In this document: positions 1 through 7,614 of the stretch, one piece after another
Position numbering within the stretch: position 1 is the stretch's first letter
How the letters are laid out: every line of letters starts with the position of its first letter
From: an uncultured Blautia sp.
GTDB taxonomy: Bacteria; Bacillota; Clostridia; Lachnospirales; Lachnospiraceae
Length of the DNA: 12,506 nt
Direction of reading: 5' to 3'
NCBI GenBank assembly: GCA_900547685.1
Contig: URHS01000062.1
Span: forward strand, 1-12,506
Notes under the pieces: generated by a model
The model's input: the letters and a program-made list of their open reading frames with translations, nothing else
Databases searched by the model: none
What the model was told of the DNA's origin: nothing
Translations under genes and position numbers: made by a program

Positions 1-92
1 TTTTTTGTCAAAAAAGACTTGACAAATCGCTCAAAATTTGCGGCGAAGCCGATTAAATATATTTTATTTTTATCGACTGGAGGGCGATTTTT

Positions 93-1283
93 ATGTTACC
101 TGTTTATTCCGGCGGTCATACCGCCTATCAGACTTTTTTACTTGAAAACCTTCGCAAATATTATCCTGATCCCACTGTTTTTTCTAAATCAACGTGGGAT
201 ATCATCGAACGTTTCTGGAATCTTGATCTTTCTTATACCGACGAACTGCTCCGCAGCAAATATTCTGTCTTTGGTCCAAAACCAAGGACTCCTTCCTGTA
301 TGCAGCGTTCTTATCTTCTCTCCATTGATTTTAAAGTTCATTCACTTACCGACTGGGCTGCTCAATTGAAAATCAATCCACTCTATGCAATCCTCAGTGG
401 GTTTCACTTTGGTGACACTCCTGGAGTCGACACTTTCTATGACTTTCTTAACAGGCTTTGGGATTCCGATTCTGATAATCTTTCTCCCCATATACATCCT
501 TTAAAAAAGAAAAAAGTGCAAAAGCCAAAACAGAAGGGAGAAAAAGCAGAATCTATTGAAAAAATCACAGTGGAACAACTTTTTAAATCCATGGAATCTT
601 CTTCTTTTTCTATTGATGACCAACCATATGCTTCTCTTTTCAAGATTTACAACCATGAATTTTTAACCGTTTCCATCTCCAAAGGATTGATTGATACCTC
701 CAATCTTTCCATTGCCGGTGACGGTATGCCTGTTGTTACATCTGCACGTGAACGGAAACAACGTATCTGTAAGTGTTCCGAAAATGGTATCACTTCCTGT
801 GATTGCGACCGCTACTTTTCCCAGCCCGATTGTGATGTCGGATATGATTCTTCTCGAGACTGTTTTTATCATGGCTACGATTTATATATGCTGGTTGCAT
901 CCAACTCGGAAAGTGATTTGCCTTTCTTCCTGATTTTCATATCAGCAAATGGCTTTTGGATTCTGCTCATGATACCATGCCGTATTATCGGTATTGTCGT
1001 GAAAACGGCATACAGCCTTTTATCGACTTAAATGAAAAACGCGGAATCAGCATGAAATATAAGGATGATTTTACCATTGCAAAAGATGGAATTCCTATTC
1101 AGAACTTCAGCTGAACGTTCGAATAAACGTGAGAAAATAGACTTTCAATTAGAAAGCGGCAGGCACCGCTCAACTAAGATGTGGTACTGCCGCCTATATC
1201 ACATCCTTATGCTGCAGCACTTGGATGCTTGGGATTTGCCCTATGAATCCACCCTGAGAAAGTTGATTTTAGATGTGGCATAA
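93..1283 (+). pseudogene. DDE transposase remnant with two internal deletions
   Basis: Remains of a cut-and-paste DDE transposase of a type common in Lachnospiraceae; the exact IS family is uncertain. A good ribosome binding site (GGAGGG, 79-84) precedes the ATG at 93. The N-terminal part reads cleanly in frame to about 920 and includes the first catalytic-type motif (AGDGMPVVTSA) and a Cys-rich stretch. At about 920 the homology jumps to another frame (920-1111, reading AFLPDFHIS then LLDSAHD, the second Asp region) and ends at TGA 1112-1114. It returns to the first frame near 1101 (RTSAERSNKREK) and reaches the natural-looking C-terminus and TAA at 1281. Compared from memory with intact relatives, about 25 codons are missing at the first junction and about 65-75 at the second, which removes the third acidic residue. 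The element is dead. Its left end may lie near position 1 or outside the window, and I could not pair any terminal repeats. Confidence 0.85.
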
Positions 1284-1311
1284 TCCTTTAACTATTATAC
1301 ACCATTTTTCA

Positions 1312-1337
1312 GGCATAGCGACAGCTATGTCTATTTT
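1312..1337 (+). terminator. Weak hairpin terminator after the transposase remnant
   Basis: An 8-bp stem (GGCATAGC at 1312-1319 with GCTATGTC at 1324-1331, one G-U pair) and a GACA loop are followed by TATTTT. It lies about 30 bp after the remnant's stop codon. It could insulate the regulator operon from upstream transcription, but the U-tract is short. Confidence 0.4.
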
Positions 1338-1410
1338 CTATGTTCTTTTTTCTGTTTTAAACAATATTTACTTTTCAAAGTACGTTTCTCGTCTGTTGCC
1401 GATAAAAAAA

Positions 1411-1531
1411 ATGTGTATAATCTTGAATAAATATAGCAAAAAAAACTATACACATGGTAAAATTGGTAATATAGTATAGCAAAAAATGTAAAAAAACCTA
1501 TACACATTCGAAAAAACAGCTTATGTGTATA
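1411..1531. repeat. Four-copy ATGTGTATA / TATACACAT operator-like boxes
   Basis: Four exact 9-bp copies: ATGTGTATA at 1411-1419 and 1523-1531, and its complement TATACACAT at 1447-1455 and 1499-1507. The order is forward, reverse, reverse, forward, with centre-to-centre spacings of 36, 52 and 24 bp. A partial match (TATACAC) lies at 1296-1302. The last box ends 22 bp before the predicted -35 element. Such an array is typical of a binding region for a dimeric or oligomeric regulator. The LevR-like protein encoded just downstream is the obvious candidate, but that is an inference. Confidence 0.7.
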
Positions 1532-1553
1532 AAAAATGGGTGGTTTTGCAAAA

Positions 1554-1582
1554 TTGAAGTAAAGTATTGATTTGAGTATAGT
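1554..1582 (+). promoter_or_regulatory. Predicted sigma-A promoter of the operon
   Basis: TTGAAG (1554-1559) and TATAGT (1577-1582) are separated by 17 bp, with the start of transcription expected near 1589, about 34 bp before the regulator ATG. The hexamers match the housekeeping consensus at 4 of 6 (-35) and 5 of 6 (-10) positions. No sigma-54 type -24/-12 motif occurs in the region. Confidence 0.6.
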
Positions 1583-1622
1583 ATAGGCAGCTGGTAAGTA
1601 CAGCGCAGAATAGGAGTTGCAT

Positions 1623-4223
1623 ATGAAACTGAATAAGAACAACAAAGAACGAGTATATGAATTCATTACAACATATTCATTAGAATTTGAACATGATGAA
1701 TATCCAAGATTTACTACGAACTTTTTGTCAGGGAAGTTAGGTATGCAAAGGACCAATTTAAGCAGCATCTTAAACCAATTAGTTAATGAAGGAAAATTGA
1801 TCAAGCAAAAAGGGCGCCCGGTCATGTATCAATACATTAACTTATCTGAAGAAGCAGAAGAGGTTTTTAAGAGACTGATCGGCTATGATCAATCATTAAA
1901 AGATGCAGTAGCTGTTGCGAAAGCAACGATCCTTTATCCAAAAGGAAGGTCAAGTATTCTTATAACTGCAGAACGAGGATGTGGAGCACATTATTTTGCA
2001 GAAACGGTTTTTCAGTTTGCTGTGAAATCCGGCGTAGTTAAAAACAAAGAAGTTTTATTAACATTTGATTGTAAAGCTTACCAAGAAATTCCAGACTATC
2101 AACAGAAGCTACTTTTTGGAACTGAAGATGAAGTTGGAATTCTAAATCAATCAGAAAATGGAATGCTGTTGATCAATCATATTGATTTGCTTCCAGCCTA
2201 TGAAAGGAGGCGTTTACTTTCTACTAAAGAAAGAGGAATTTTAATCTGTCGCACCGATTCAAATGCGGATCAGGAAATTTATCATTCATTACAAGAAAAA
2301 ACAGATTTCGAGATCAAACTTCCTATCTTAAATGAGAGATCCTTGGAAGAGAGATTTCAACTGGTACAAAGGTTTTTATGCGATGAAATTACAAATATTG
2401 GTAAGAATCTAGAAATGGATGCAAAGATATTATCTGCATTACTCCTATATGAATCAGTAGACAATGTGACAGGATTAAAAAAAGATATCCATACAGGATG
2501 TGTAAACTGTTATGCACGGAAAGGAAGTTCAAAAAATAAATTTATCGAAATATTGCTTTCTGATTTTCCACCGTATGTAAGGAAAGGGCTTATATATTTG
2601 AAAGTACATAAGGAAGAACTGGATAAGTTAGTTTCGGAACAGTATGTTTACGCATTTACACATTCTACTATGCTGAAAAAGCAAGCACAAAAGGCAGAAG
2701 AGAAGAAAGATATTTATCAGTCTATCGATGATCGAAAGAAAAAGTATAAGAAACAGGAGATTCAAGAGGAAGAGATTGACGCATATGTATCTGTTGCATT
2801 AAAAGAGGATTTCCAAAAGTATTATAACGAATTAAGTGAGAAAATTTCCAATCGGACGATGCTGAAAAATATCATTGCCAACAAGATGATTGAACATGTC
2901 GACATGTTTTTGAAAAAAGCAGAAGAGACGTTTCAAATAAAATATGACGAGAAGATAATGTGTGCCTTGTGTCTCCATATGAATTCAGCATTGATTAGAA
3001 ATGAATCAAAACAAAGGGTATCAAATGAAGAAATCACACAAATGACAGTTTCCTATCCACAGGAATATCAATTGGCAAAGGAATTTGTTCTAGAAACAGA
3101 AAAAATCTTTCACACAAAATTGAATGTGGATGAGATTATGTTTGTGATGATGTTCCTCTTAGAAGAAAGAGTCACAAAGAAACAGCAGGTTGTTACATTA
3201 ATTGCAATGCATGGGGATTATTCAGCACAAGCGGTTGTTAAAACAGTAAATGAACTTTCTAATGAAAATAATACATATGCTTTTAACTTACCATTAGATA
3301 AGAACATGAAAGAAGCATATGAAGACTTCAAGAAAGAGATTATTCGAATTGATCAAGGAAAAGGAATCATCCTAATCTATGACATGGGATCTTTGAGGAC
3401 TATGGCAGAATCCATAGCAGCGGAAACGAATATCGACATCAGATTTGTAGAAGCACCAATTACATTAATTGGTGTAGCATGTAGCAACAAAGCAAGTGAA
3501 GAAAAGGCAATAGATGATATTTACGGATATCTTCAGGAAAATTTCAAGACAGCAGCATACAGTAGAAATTACGATGGAAGCAATAAGATTGTAGTCATCA
3601 TATCAAAATCTGAAACTGAAGCAGAAAAAATTCAACGATTTATAAACGAAAATATGAGCTGGAATGATATAAAAATCAGACGAGTTGTATTAACAAATGA
3701 AGGTCAGCTATATAGCATGATCGATGGTATAGCAGATGAAGGAGAAATTGTTGGGATTGTAGGAGATTATGATCCACTACTCTATCAATATCAGTTCATT
3801 GACGTTAATCAGCTAATGAAATCTGAGAAAACAAACCTAAATGACTATATCCAAACACAGAATGAATTGGATAAGACGGGAATCACCGAAACGTATGAAT
3901 ATTTAGAGGGAAATTTTCCAGAACTGGATATGGCCAAAGTGGAAATATATCTGGACGATTTCATGCAACAAGTAGAATATCTGTTAAATGTAAAACTGGA
4001 TGAGAACAAAAAAATCGGATTGATTATTCACATCGTTTGTTTACTAGACAGAATCAGACAGGGATACACACCATCCATTAGTTTTATTGCATCAGGTGTG
4101 ATTGACAAGAACAAGGAAATGGTTCCAGAAGTGAAAAAAATTCTGGAACCAATGGAAAAAGAGTTTAACGTATATATTAATGAGACGGAGATTGCAACGA
4201 TCATTACGATTATACGAGAATAG
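1623..4223 (+). CDS. LevR-like PRD regulator with degenerate AAA+ domain
   Basis: A 866-residue transcriptional regulator of LevR/CelR architecture. ATG 1623 is chosen because AGGAG (1612-1616) sits 6 nt upstream; an in-frame TTG at 1617 is too close. Order seen: winged helix (about 1-75, wing GRPVMYQ), AAA+-like domain (about 80-300), a charged linker, PRD1 (about 395-500, LCLHMN with His452), an EIIA-Man-like domain (about 520-650, MHGDYSAQ with His530), an EIIB-Gat-like domain (from about 654, usual Cys replaced by Ser661) and C-terminal PRD2 (LIIHIV with His803). PTS phosphorylation of such His residues tunes activity in the family. The AAA+ domain is degenerate: the P-loop reads AERGCGAH (116-123, Ala for Lys and His for Ser/Thr), Walker B reads LLINHI (182-187, Asn-His for Asp-Glu), and no GAFTGA loop lies between. 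Sigma-54 activation is therefore unlikely. The stop codon overlaps the EIIA ribosome binding site, so it heads the PTS operon. Domain edges are approximate. Confidence 0.88.
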   Translation: MKLNKNNKERVYEFITTYSLEFEHDEYPRFTTNFLSGKLGMQRTNLSSILNQLVNEGKLIKQKGRPVMYQYINLSEEAEEVFKRLIGYDQSLKDAVAVAKATILYPKGRSSILITAERGCGAHYFAETVFQFAVKSGVVKNKEVLLTFDCKAYQEIPDYQQKLLFGTEDEVGILNQSENGMLLINHIDLLPAYERRRLLSTKERGILICRTDSNADQEIYHSLQEKTDFEIKLPILNERSLEERFQLVQRFLCDEITNIGKNLEMDAKILSALLLYESVDNVTGLKKDIHTGCVNCYARKGSSKNKFIEILLSDFPPYVRKGLIYLKVHKEELDKLVSEQYVYAFTHSTMLKKQAQKAEEKKDIYQSIDDRKKKYKKQEIQEEEIDAYVSVALKEDFQKYYNELSEKISNRTMLKNIIANKMIEHVDMFLKKAEETFQIKYDEKIMCALCLHMNSALIRNESKQRVSNEEITQMTVSYPQEYQLAKEFVLETEKIFHTKLNVDEIMFVMMFLLEERVTKKQQVVTLIAMHGDYSAQAVVKTVNELSNENNTYAFNLPLDKNMKEAYEDFKKEIIRIDQGKGIILIYDMGSLRTMAESIAAETNIDIRFVEAPITLIGVACSNKASEEKAIDDIYGYLQENFKTAAYSRNYDGSNKIVVIISKSETEAEKIQRFINENMSWNDIKIRRVVLTNEGQLYSMIDGIADEGEIVGIVGDYDPLLYQYQFIDVNQLMKSEKTNLNDYIQTQNELDKTGITETYEYLEGNFPELDMAKVEIYLDDFMQQVEYLLNVKLDENKKIGLIIHIVCLLDRIRQGYTPSISFIASGVIDKNKEMVPEVKKILEPMEKEFNVYINETEIATIITIIRE

Positions 4224-4232
4224 GAGGTTATT

Positions 4233-4541
4233 ATGACAAAAGACGAATTAAACATGATCAGCTTTGAAATTGTTTCTTACTCAGGAGATGCTCGCTCTAA
4301 ATTATTACTTGCACTAGAAAAAGCAAAAAATGGAAACTTTGAAGAATGTGACAGCTTAATTGAACAGGCAAATGATTGCTTGAATGAAGCACATAACTCA
4401 CAAATGGATGTCATGAAAGAAGAAGCAAACGGAGAAACAGTTACAATGGGATTTATCATGACACACGCACAGGATCATTTAATGACATCATTATTATTGA
4501 AGGACATCATTGGAACATTGATTGACGTTTATAGAAAATAA
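4233..4541 (+). CDS. lacF: PTS lactose/cellobiose-class EIIA
   Basis: A 102-residue cytoplasmic EIIA of the lactose/cellobiose class. It accepts phosphate from HPr and passes it to the EIIB domain of the next gene. The phosphorylation motif THAQDHLMT is present; His78 is the expected phosphorylated residue and Asp81 the expected metal ligand of the trimer, the same numbering as in characterised LacF. The protein is all-helical, and its length is normal for the family (about 100-105). An AGGAGG site (4222-4227) starts inside the regulator stop codon, 5 nt before the ATG, so the two genes are translated from one message. The lactose rather than chitobiose assignment rests mainly on the neighbouring LacG-like enzyme. 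Confidence 0.92.
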   Translation: MTKDELNMISFEIVSYSGDARSKLLLALEKAKNGNFEECDSLIEQANDCLNEAHNSQMDVMKEEANGETVTMGFIMTHAQDHLMTSLLLKDIIGTLIDVYRK

Positions 4542-4561
4542 ATGAAGAGAGGATATAAGTT

Positions 4562-6211
4562 ATGAATAAACTGATAAAATCAATTGAAAAAATGAAACCG
4601 TATTTTGATGCCATCGCAAGAAACAGAAACTTAAAAGCGATTAAGGAGGGATTTGTTTCCGCAATGCCAATCGTTTTATTCTCAAGTATCTTTATGCTGT
4701 TGGCATATGTACCAAATATTTTTGGATTCTATTGGAGTAAAACAGTAGAAGCATTCCTGTTAAAACCATATAACTATTCTATGGGAATTTTAGGTCTGGT
4801 AGTAGCAGGAACAACGTGTTACCACTTAACAAAATCGTTTAACCGAGATATGCCAGTAGACAATCAGATCAACGCCATTTCTACAATGATGTGTTCTATG
4901 ATCGGATTCATGGTAGTCGCTGTAGATTCTATTAAAGATGGATTCGCATCAGGATATATGGGATCTAAAGGATTATTAACAGCATTCCTAGTAGCATTCT
5001 TTACAGCCAACCTTTACAAATTCTTTATTAAAAGAAATATTACAATTAAAATGCCAGATGCAGTTCCACCAAATATCTCTCAGACATTCAAAGATGTTAT
5101 TCCCTTTGGAGCATGCGTATTATTATTAACAATCTTTGATTTCTTCTTTAGAAAACAGTTTGATATGTGTTTTGCACAGGCAGTCATTCAGGTATTCCAG
5201 CCACTGTTTACAGCAGCTGATGGATATGTTGGATTAGCAATCATTTATGGAGCTATGGCAATGTTCTGGTTCGTAGGTATTCAGGGACCAGCCATCGTAG
5301 AACCAGCAGTAGCTGCTATCTACTATGTAAATATCGCAAACAACTTACAGTTATATCAGGCAGGAGATCATGCAGCAAATATTTTAACACCAGGTGTACA
5401 GCAGTTCGTAGCAACTTTTGGTGGTACTGGAGCAACATTAATGATCACTTTGATGTTTGCATTTTTAGCAAAATCAAAAGAGTTAAGAGCTATTGGACGA
5501 GCTTCTTCCGTTCCAGTTTTATTCGGAGTAAATGAGCCAATCTTATTCGGAGCACCATTAATCTTAAACCCAGTATTCTTTGTACCATTTATTTGTGCAC
5601 CAATCTTAAATGTATGGTTATTTAAGATTTTCGTTGATTATATTGGAATGAACTCATTCTTATATATCTTACCATGGACAACACCAGGTCCATTAGGACT
5701 ATTCCTTGGTTGTGGTATGGCGTTAAAAGCAGCAATTTTAGCTATTGCATTACTAGTATTAGACTTTGTAGTATACTATCCATTCTTTAAAGTTTATGAT
5801 CATGAGAAATGTGAAGAAGAAAAAGAAAAAGGATTAGAAGAAGTAGGTTCTGAAGAACAGCAGATTGAAGTTGATGCAGATACATTAAAATCTAAGAGAA
5901 TCTTAGTATTATGTGCTGGTGGTGGAACATCAGGATTATTAGCAAATGCTCTGAAGAAAGCTGCAGAAGAGAAAAACATTCCATTAATCGCAGCTGCAGG
6001 AGCTTATGGAGCACATACAGATATCATGCAGGATTATGATCTTGTCGTTTTAGCACCTCAGGTAGCAGCTTTCTATGAAAATCTGAAGAAAGATACAGAT
6101 CGTCTAGGAATTAAATGTGTAGCTTGTGAAGGAAAACAGTACATTGCACTGACAAGAGATCCAGACGCAGCAATCAAATTTGTATTTAAGATTTTAGAAG
6201 GAGATAATTAA
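4562..6211 (+). CDS. lacE: PTS lactose-type EIICB permease
   Basis: A 549-residue membrane permease that imports and phosphorylates its sugar. EIIC (about 1-420) has many hydrophobic segments, among them about 29-50, 170-195 and 390-415. It carries the motif GVNEPILFGAP, where Glu325 is the expected sugar-binding acid. After an acidic linker (about 420-440) comes EIIB, with LCAGGGTSG around the phosphorylated Cys451. The EIIC-EIIB fusion and length are typical of LacE (about 560-570); cellobiose systems usually encode EIIB separately. One oddity is FVGIQGP, with Gln241 where ChbC and, as I recall, LacE have His in a sugar-site GIHG motif. The ribosome binding site AGAGG (4548-4552) is 9 nt from the ATG. 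The gene lies 20 bp after EIIA and 1 bp before the glycosidase. Confidence 0.92.
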   Translation: MNKLIKSIEKMKPYFDAIARNRNLKAIKEGFVSAMPIVLFSSIFMLLAYVPNIFGFYWSKTVEAFLLKPYNYSMGILGLVVAGTTCYHLTKSFNRDMPVDNQINAISTMMCSMIGFMVVAVDSIKDGFASGYMGSKGLLTAFLVAFFTANLYKFFIKRNITIKMPDAVPPNISQTFKDVIPFGACVLLLTIFDFFFRKQFDMCFAQAVIQVFQPLFTAADGYVGLAIIYGAMAMFWFVGIQGPAIVEPAVAAIYYVNIANNLQLYQAGDHAANILTPGVQQFVATFGGTGATLMITLMFAFLAKSKELRAIGRASSVPVLFGVNEPILFGAPLILNPVFFVPFICAPILNVWLFKIFVDYIGMNSFLYILPWTTPGPLGLFLGCGMALKAAILAIALLVLDFVVYYPFFKVYDHEKCEEEKEKGLEEVGSEEQQIEVDADTLKSKRILVLCAGGGTSGLLANALKKAAEEKNIPLIAAAGAYGAHTDIMQDYDLVVLAPQVAAFYENLKKDTDRLGIKCVACEGKQYIALTRDPDAAIKFVFKILEGDN

Positions 6212-6212
6212 T

Positions 6213-7610
6213 ATGAGATTACCAAAAGAGTTTATCATGGGTGGAGCAACTGCAGCATATCAGTGTGAAGGTGAATCAAAGGCTCATGGAAAAGGACGAG
6301 TAGCTTGGGACGATTATCTGGAAAAACAGGGCTGGTTCAGCCCTGATCCAGCAAGTGATTTTTATCATAAATATCCAGTGGATTTAGACTTATGTAAACA
6401 GTTTGGCGTCAATGGAATCCGTATTTCTATTGCATGGTCAAGAATTTTCCCAACAGGAGAGGGAGAAGTTAACCAGGAAGGTGTGGATTTCTACCATGCA
6501 ATGTTTAAGAAATGTAGAGAAAATGGAGTAGAGCCATTTATCACATTACATCATTTTGATACACCAAATGAATTACATAAAAATGGAGATTTCTTAAATC
6601 CACATACCATCGATTGCTATGAAAGATATGCAAAATTCTGTTTTGAAGAATTCAAAGATGATATCCGTTATTGGTTTACATTTAATGAAATCTGGCCAGT
6701 ATCATCTGGCCAGTACATTACAGGTACATTCCCACCAGGAGAAAAATATGATGTAGTTAAAACTGTTGAATCCATGCATAACATGATGGTTGCACATGCG
6801 AGAGCAGTCATTGCATTTGAAGAAGGTGGATATGAAGGTCAGATTGGTATTATCCATTCCCTAGAAACAAAATATCCTTATGATGAGAAAAAACCGGGAG
6901 ATGTTTTAGCGGCAGAAAGAGAAGATGCACTGACAAATCAGTTCTTACTAGATGCAACATTCTTAGGATATTATTCTGAAAATACATTAAAACATATTAA
7001 TTTCTTATATGAGTTAGAAAATAAAACATTTGCTCCAAAAGAAGATATGGAATTACTGAAAAAAGCTGCAGCATGTAATGATTATCTTGGAATTAACTAT
7101 TATCAGAGCCACTTTGTTCAGGAATACAATGGAGAAAGCCAGATTCATCATAATGGTACAGGGGCAAAAGGAACTTCTGTATACCGATTAAAAGGAATCA
7201 GCGAGCATATGTTTAAAGAAGGAATTGATCGAACAGACTGGGATTGGTTAATTTATCCAGAAGGTTTATATGACCAGATCATGAGAATTAAAAAACAGTA
7301 TCCAAATTATAAAGCAATCTATATCACAGAAAATGGAATGGGATATAAAGATGATTTCAAAGATAGTACAGTTGATGACGAACCACGTATTGATTACATC
7401 AAACGTCATTTACAGTGGATTGCAAAAGCAATTGAAGGAGGTGCCAATGTTAAAGGATACTTTGTATGGTCCTTAATGGATATGTTCTCATGGTCCAATG
7501 GATATAATAAACGTTATGGATTGTTCTATATAGATTTTGAAACACAGGAACGTTATCCTAAGAAATCAGCATACTGGTACAAAGAAGTCAGTGAAACAAA
7601 AGAGGTATAA
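6213..7610 (+). CDS. lacG: 6-phospho-beta-galactosidase (GH1)
   Basis: A 465-residue cytoplasmic glycoside hydrolase of family 1 that cleaves lactose 6-phosphate to galactose 6-phosphate and glucose. It matches recalled LacG sequence along its full length and is about 3 residues shorter. The acid/base is Glu159 in TFNEI and the nucleophile Glu373 in ITENG. The 6-phosphate pocket FSWSNGYNKRYGLF gives Ser426, Lys433 and Tyr435. Trp427 is the residue that distinguishes phospho-galactosidases from phospho-glucosidases. These correspond to Ser428, Trp429, Lys435, Tyr437 and Glu375 of the Lactococcus enzyme with a constant offset of 2. The ribosome binding site (AGAAGGAG, 6196-6203) lies inside the end of the permease gene, and the ATG is 1 bp after that stop, so the two are coupled. 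The natural substrate could also be another beta-galactoside phosphate. Confidence 0.93.
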   Translation: MRLPKEFIMGGATAAYQCEGESKAHGKGRVAWDDYLEKQGWFSPDPASDFYHKYPVDLDLCKQFGVNGIRISIAWSRIFPTGEGEVNQEGVDFYHAMFKKCRENGVEPFITLHHFDTPNELHKNGDFLNPHTIDCYERYAKFCFEEFKDDIRYWFTFNEIWPVSSGQYITGTFPPGEKYDVVKTVESMHNMMVAHARAVIAFEEGGYEGQIGIIHSLETKYPYDEKKPGDVLAAEREDALTNQFLLDATFLGYYSENTLKHINFLYELENKTFAPKEDMELLKKAAACNDYLGINYYQSHFVQEYNGESQIHHNGTGAKGTSVYRLKGISEHMFKEGIDRTDWDWLIYPEGLYDQIMRIKKQYPNYKAIYITENGMGYKDDFKDSTVDDEPRIDYIKRHLQWIAKAIEGGANVKGYFVWSLMDMFSWSNGYNKRYGLFYIDFETQERYPKKSAYWYKEVSETKEV

Positions 7611-7614
7611 ACGT

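Larger units (their letters stand above)
1284..1622 (+). promoter_or_regulatory. Control region upstream of the regulator-PTS operon
   Basis: A gene-free, very AT-rich stretch of about 340 bp. It holds a weak hairpin (1312-1337), four copies of a 9-bp box (1411-1531), A-tracts starting at 1441, 1481, 1491, 1511 and 1531 (all whole multiples of 10 bp apart), and a -35/-10 promoter (1554-1582). A 12-bp element, TATAGC followed by six A, occurs at 1432-1443 and 1475-1486, each time upstream of a TATACACAT box. TATAGTATAG occurs at 1470-1479 and again over the -10 at 1577-1586. I searched for a sigma-54 promoter (GG-N10-GC) and found none with correct spacing. I saw no cre-like site. Confidence 0.75.

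Noticed and set aside
5..25. Inverted repeat TTGTCA/TGACAA at the left edge as an IS end
   Set aside because: It may be the end of the remnant element, but no matching repeat was found after 1283, so it is not called.
1537..1550. Possible sigma-54 promoter (TGG...TTGCA) before the regulator
   Set aside because: The GG and GC elements are 8 bp apart (1538-1539 and 1548-1549) instead of 10, so it does not fit a -24/-12 promoter. No other candidate in 1284-1622 has the correct spacing.
1331..1825. Minus-strand open frame of 164 codons over the control region
   Set aside because: It is low complexity (Phe/Tyr/Leu-rich from AT-rich DNA), overlaps the regulator start and the promoter, and shows no domain.
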